From NCBI GenBank assembly GCA_002900535.1, contig MUGC01000054.1, positions 1 through 7,513 of the forward strand: 7,513 bases of DNA. Direction: 5' to 3'. This document shows positions 5,702 through 7,513 of the stretch, piece after piece. Numbering within the stretch: position 1 is the stretch's first letter; every line of letters starts with the position of its first letter. Made by a program: the position numbers and the translations under genes. The DNA is from Thermoplasmata archaeon M9B1D (GTDB lineage: Archaea > Thermoplasmatota > E2 > DHVEG-1). Under the pieces are notes generated by a model, which was not told the origin of the DNA, searched no databases, and was given only the letters and a program-made list of their open reading frames with translations.

Positions 5702-7276
5702 TTATAATTTTATTTCTTCAATCTTTAAAATCATATTATAACTAGGCTCCCAATTTACGTCTTCAGCAACACCATAAATAATTTTTGAGGAAAGTAATGG
5801 AATCCATGCAACATCATCCATAGCAATTTCGAATCCCTCCTGCATAAGTTTTAATCTTTTATCATAGTCCATAATGTAATTGATCTCTTCCCCAATTCTA
5901 TCTATTTCTGGATTTGAATAATAACCCAAATTATATGTTCCAATACCTGTTTCATTATCAACTGATCTAATTAAATAATCATATATTTCACCACCATCTC
6001 CAGTGGCTGCCATCCATCCAATAATATAACATGAAGTATTTCTTGATAATATTTTATCGTAATAATCTCTAACAGGTAGTATGTTCAATGAAAAGTTTAT
6101 AATTAAGGATAATTGTTCATCAATGACTTCACAAATCTTAGTATGGGTAGTTTGCTCTTCAGCACAATCCATAACTAAATCAAAGCCTTCACTATATCCA
6201 GACTGATTTAAAAGATCTCTTGATTTATTAAGATCAAACTGAAATCTAGTAATATTTGAATTATATCCATATATTAACGGAGTAACAAATTGAGAGGCAG
6301 GCTCAGCAAATATAGAATTGTTATATACTCTTTTTATTATATCATCGACATTTATTGCATGATAAAGAGCTTTTCTAACTCTAATATCAAATAATGGATT
6401 TTTTCTATCAGGAGCATTATTTAAAGTATCATTTTCTCTAAAATTAAAACTTATATAAACTATAAGTGGATAAGTTACTAAATGCAGGTTGATTCCAGCT
6501 ATTTTTGAAAGATTATCATAATCAACCGCTTCTATACCATCAGCAATATCTATTTCACCATTAATTAGCGCGTTCTTTCTTACTACATTATCTTCGATAA
6601 ATTTAAATGTAGCTTTTTTCACATCAGGTTGCTCTCTCCAATAACCTTCAAATCTTTCAAGTACAAGATGAGATCCTTCAACATACTCAAAAACTTTGTA
6701 TGCGCCTGTACCAATTGGCCATTTTTCTGTAGTTTCCTCTTGATATCTTTTAGATATTATGAAAATATCAGTTAATTTATTTAACAAAACTGGAGTTGGT
6801 TTAAAAGTTATTATATCAATTGTATAATTATCTATAATTTTTGTTTCGTTTATAGATAATAATAAATCTCTTAAGACATTGGTTTGATTATTTTTAATTG
6901 AATCAATACTGTATTTAACATCCTCAGCGGTCAAATTATAACCATTATGAAATATAACATCTTTTTTTAAGCGAAATCTCCAGGTCAAATTATTTGGATT
7001 ATTCCAAGATTCAGCAAGTTCTGCTTTAATTCTAAAGAGTCCATCAAAACTTACTAATGAATTAAAGATATTATGATTTATCGAAATCGATGAAACATCA
7101 TAACTAGTCCACCATGGATAAAAACCAAAAGTCGAATCCGTAAGTCCAATAATTACGTCCACTTTTGATGGTGCTTTCTCTTCTTCATTTTGAGTAATGC
7201 ATCCAATATTACCGACTATAATTATTAATGATGTTAGAATTACCATTATGCTTTTGATACCTATGTACATTACCAT
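5702..7276 (-). CDS. Lipoprotein solute-binding protein, peptide/nickel (SBP family 5) type
   Basis: The 524-residue protein matches the family 5 extracellular binding proteins (DppA/OppA/NikA type), usually about 500-560 residues long. An N-terminal hydrophobic signal (about 8-23) ends in the lipobox-like NIGC, so C26 is probably lipid-modified and the protein held outside the membrane. Family landmarks include LAESWNNPNNLTWRF (88-101), DVIFHNGYNLTAEDVKYS (106-123), the PIGTGAYKV stretch (187-195), LERFEGYW, and FDIRVRKALYHAINVDDII (296-314). The usual ligands are peptides, nickel chelates or sugars; which one cannot be told. GGAG at 7288-7291 supports the first ATG, although a second ATG lies two codons later. 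No permease or ATPase gene adjoins it; the next genes are a histidine kinase and a receiver protein. It may therefore serve signalling, or work with a transporter encoded elsewhere. Confidence 0.9.
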   Translation of the reverse strand: MVMYIGIKSIMVILTSLIIIVGNIGCITQNEEEKAPSKVDVIIGLTDSTFGFYPWWTSYDVSSISINHNIFNSLVSFDGLFRIKAELAESWNNPNNLTWRFRLKKDVIFHNGYNLTAEDVKYSIDSIKNNQTNVLRDLLLSINETKIIDNYTIDIITFKPTPVLLNKLTDIFIISKRYQEETTEKWPIGTGAYKVFEYVEGSHLVLERFEGYWREQPDVKKATFKFIEDNVVRKNALINGEIDIADGIEAVDYDNLSKIAGINLHLVTYPLIVYISFNFRENDTLNNAPDRKNPLFDIRVRKALYHAINVDDIIKRVYNNSIFAEPASQFVTPLIYGYNSNITRFQFDLNKSRDLLNQSGYSEGFDLVMDCAEEQTTHTKICEVIDEQLSLIINFSLNILPVRDYYDKILSRNTSCYIIGWMAATGDGGEIYDYLIRSVDNETGIGTYNLGYYSNPEIDRIGEEINYIMDYDKRLKLMQEGFEIAMDDVAWIPLLSSKIIYGVAEDVNWEPSYNMILKIEEIKL

Positions 7277-7313
7277 AATAATTTAAACTCCATTAGAAAA
7301 AGAAAAGAGGATT

Positions 7314-7326
7314 ATTTTAATAAAAT
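7314..7326. promoter_or_regulatory. Perfect AT palindrome in the operon leader
   Basis: ATTTTA-A-TAAAAT is a perfect 13-base palindrome located just downstream of the predicted transcription start of the binding-protein operon. Partly overlapping it is a looser repeat, ATGTTT (7325-7330) and AAACAT (7340-7345), nine bases apart. Both could be operator sites, but palindromes made only of A and T arise easily by chance in DNA this AT-rich. Confidence 0.25.
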
Positions 7327-7360
7327 GTTTGATTTTACAAAACATCACAAAAACCTCCAG

Positions 7361-7368
7361 CATATAAA
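7361..7368 (-). promoter_or_regulatory. TATA box for the binding-protein/kinase/response-regulator operon
   Basis: TTTATATG, preceded by AAAA, lies three bases past the stop codon of the HTH_10 gene. It predicts transcription starting near 7338 with a leader of about 60 bases. It suggests that the three-gene operon has its own promoter even though the HTH_10 gene lies just upstream on the same strand. Confidence 0.5.
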
Positions 7369-7370
7369 TT

Positions 7371-7513
7371 TTAATTATTATCTAGGATTTTAGTAATAAT
7401 ACGCTTCTCTGCTTTTCGTAAACTTTCAAGAGTTATATCTTTGTTAATCCCGATTTTCTCTGAAAGCTCCTCGCTAGTAATTCTTCTAGGATAATCATAA
7501 TAACCAAGTTCTT
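7371..7513 (-). CDS. C-terminal end of an HTH_10 (bacterio-opsin activator type) regulator, partial
   Basis: The frame is open from the right edge and ends with TAA, giving 47 residues: ELGYYDYPRRITSEELSEKI, then GINKDITLESLRKAEKRI, then a short tail. The pattern G-Y-Y-D-x-P-R-R-x-T-x-E-E-L followed by a recognition helix and L-R-K-A-E-K-R-I is the hallmark of the HTH_10 domain, a C-terminal DNA-binding domain of archaeal regulators named after the haloarchaeal bacterio-opsin activator. The helix normally reads closer to S-T-L-x-E-H-L-R; here it is D-I-T-L-E-S-L-R, a slight divergence. The N-terminal sensing or receiver domain lies outside the window. Being next to a two-component operon on the same strand, it is a candidate output regulator for it or a controller of its promoter. 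Confidence 0.82.
   Translation of the reverse strand, partial: ELGYYDYPRRITSEELSEKIGINKDITLESLRKAEKRIITKILDNN

Noticed and set aside
1..7513. CRISPR array, tRNA, rRNA or insertion sequence
   Set aside because: No regularly spaced direct repeats, no cloverleaf or rRNA-like stretch, and no transposase or terminal inverted repeats were seen on either strand.

Overview
The window looks like a piece of an AT-rich archaeal chromosome. The case rests on three things. The gene running off the right edge ends in an HTH_10 (bacterio-opsin activator type) DNA-binding domain, a family known mainly from archaea. TATA-box-like promoters (TTTATATT, TTTATAAA, TTTATATG) sit at the expected distance upstream of several starts. 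Oligo-T stretches follow genes where archaeal terminators would be. The C25-type peptidase tail at the left edge and the doubled Lrp/AsnC-type regulator fit a euryarchaeal lineage, possibly Thermoplasmatota. That placement is inference from protein style; no marker gene is present.

Left part (1-2100): the window opens with the last 47 codons of a probable gingipain-like (C25) cysteine peptidase, followed by a T8 run. A small two-helix membrane protein of unknown function follows on the + strand (442-720). Facing it on the - strand are an endonuclease/exonuclease/phosphatase (EEP) superfamily gene interrupted by one frameshift (926-2075) and, just behind it, a roughly 51-residue zinc-ribbon reading frame with no ordinary start codon (765-920). 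The EEP gene is visibly richer in G+C than its surroundings.

Middle (2076-2644): about 570 bases of AT-rich intergenic DNA separate the divergent EEP and regulator genes. It holds the two promoters, a perfect 7-bp-arm inverted repeat directly abutting a third TATA-like element, and a T8 run downstream of that. No protein gene is supported there.

Right part (2645-7513): a 322-residue regulator made of two consecutive Lrp/AsnC-like units reads rightward and stops at the base before the stop codon of a leftward operon. In transcription order that operon encodes a lipoprotein solute-binding protein of the peptide/nickel family (SBP family 5), a membrane sensor histidine kinase and a stand-alone receiver-domain response regulator, with gaps of only 20 and 31 bases. 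The HTH_10 gene lies just upstream on the same strand. No transporter permease or ATPase accompanies the binding protein. The most interesting reading is therefore that the lipoprotein presents a ligand to the kinase, which phosphorylates the receiver protein. Output would then go through protein contacts, possibly with the HTH_10 protein or the Lrp-like regulator. This is inference from gene order and domain content.
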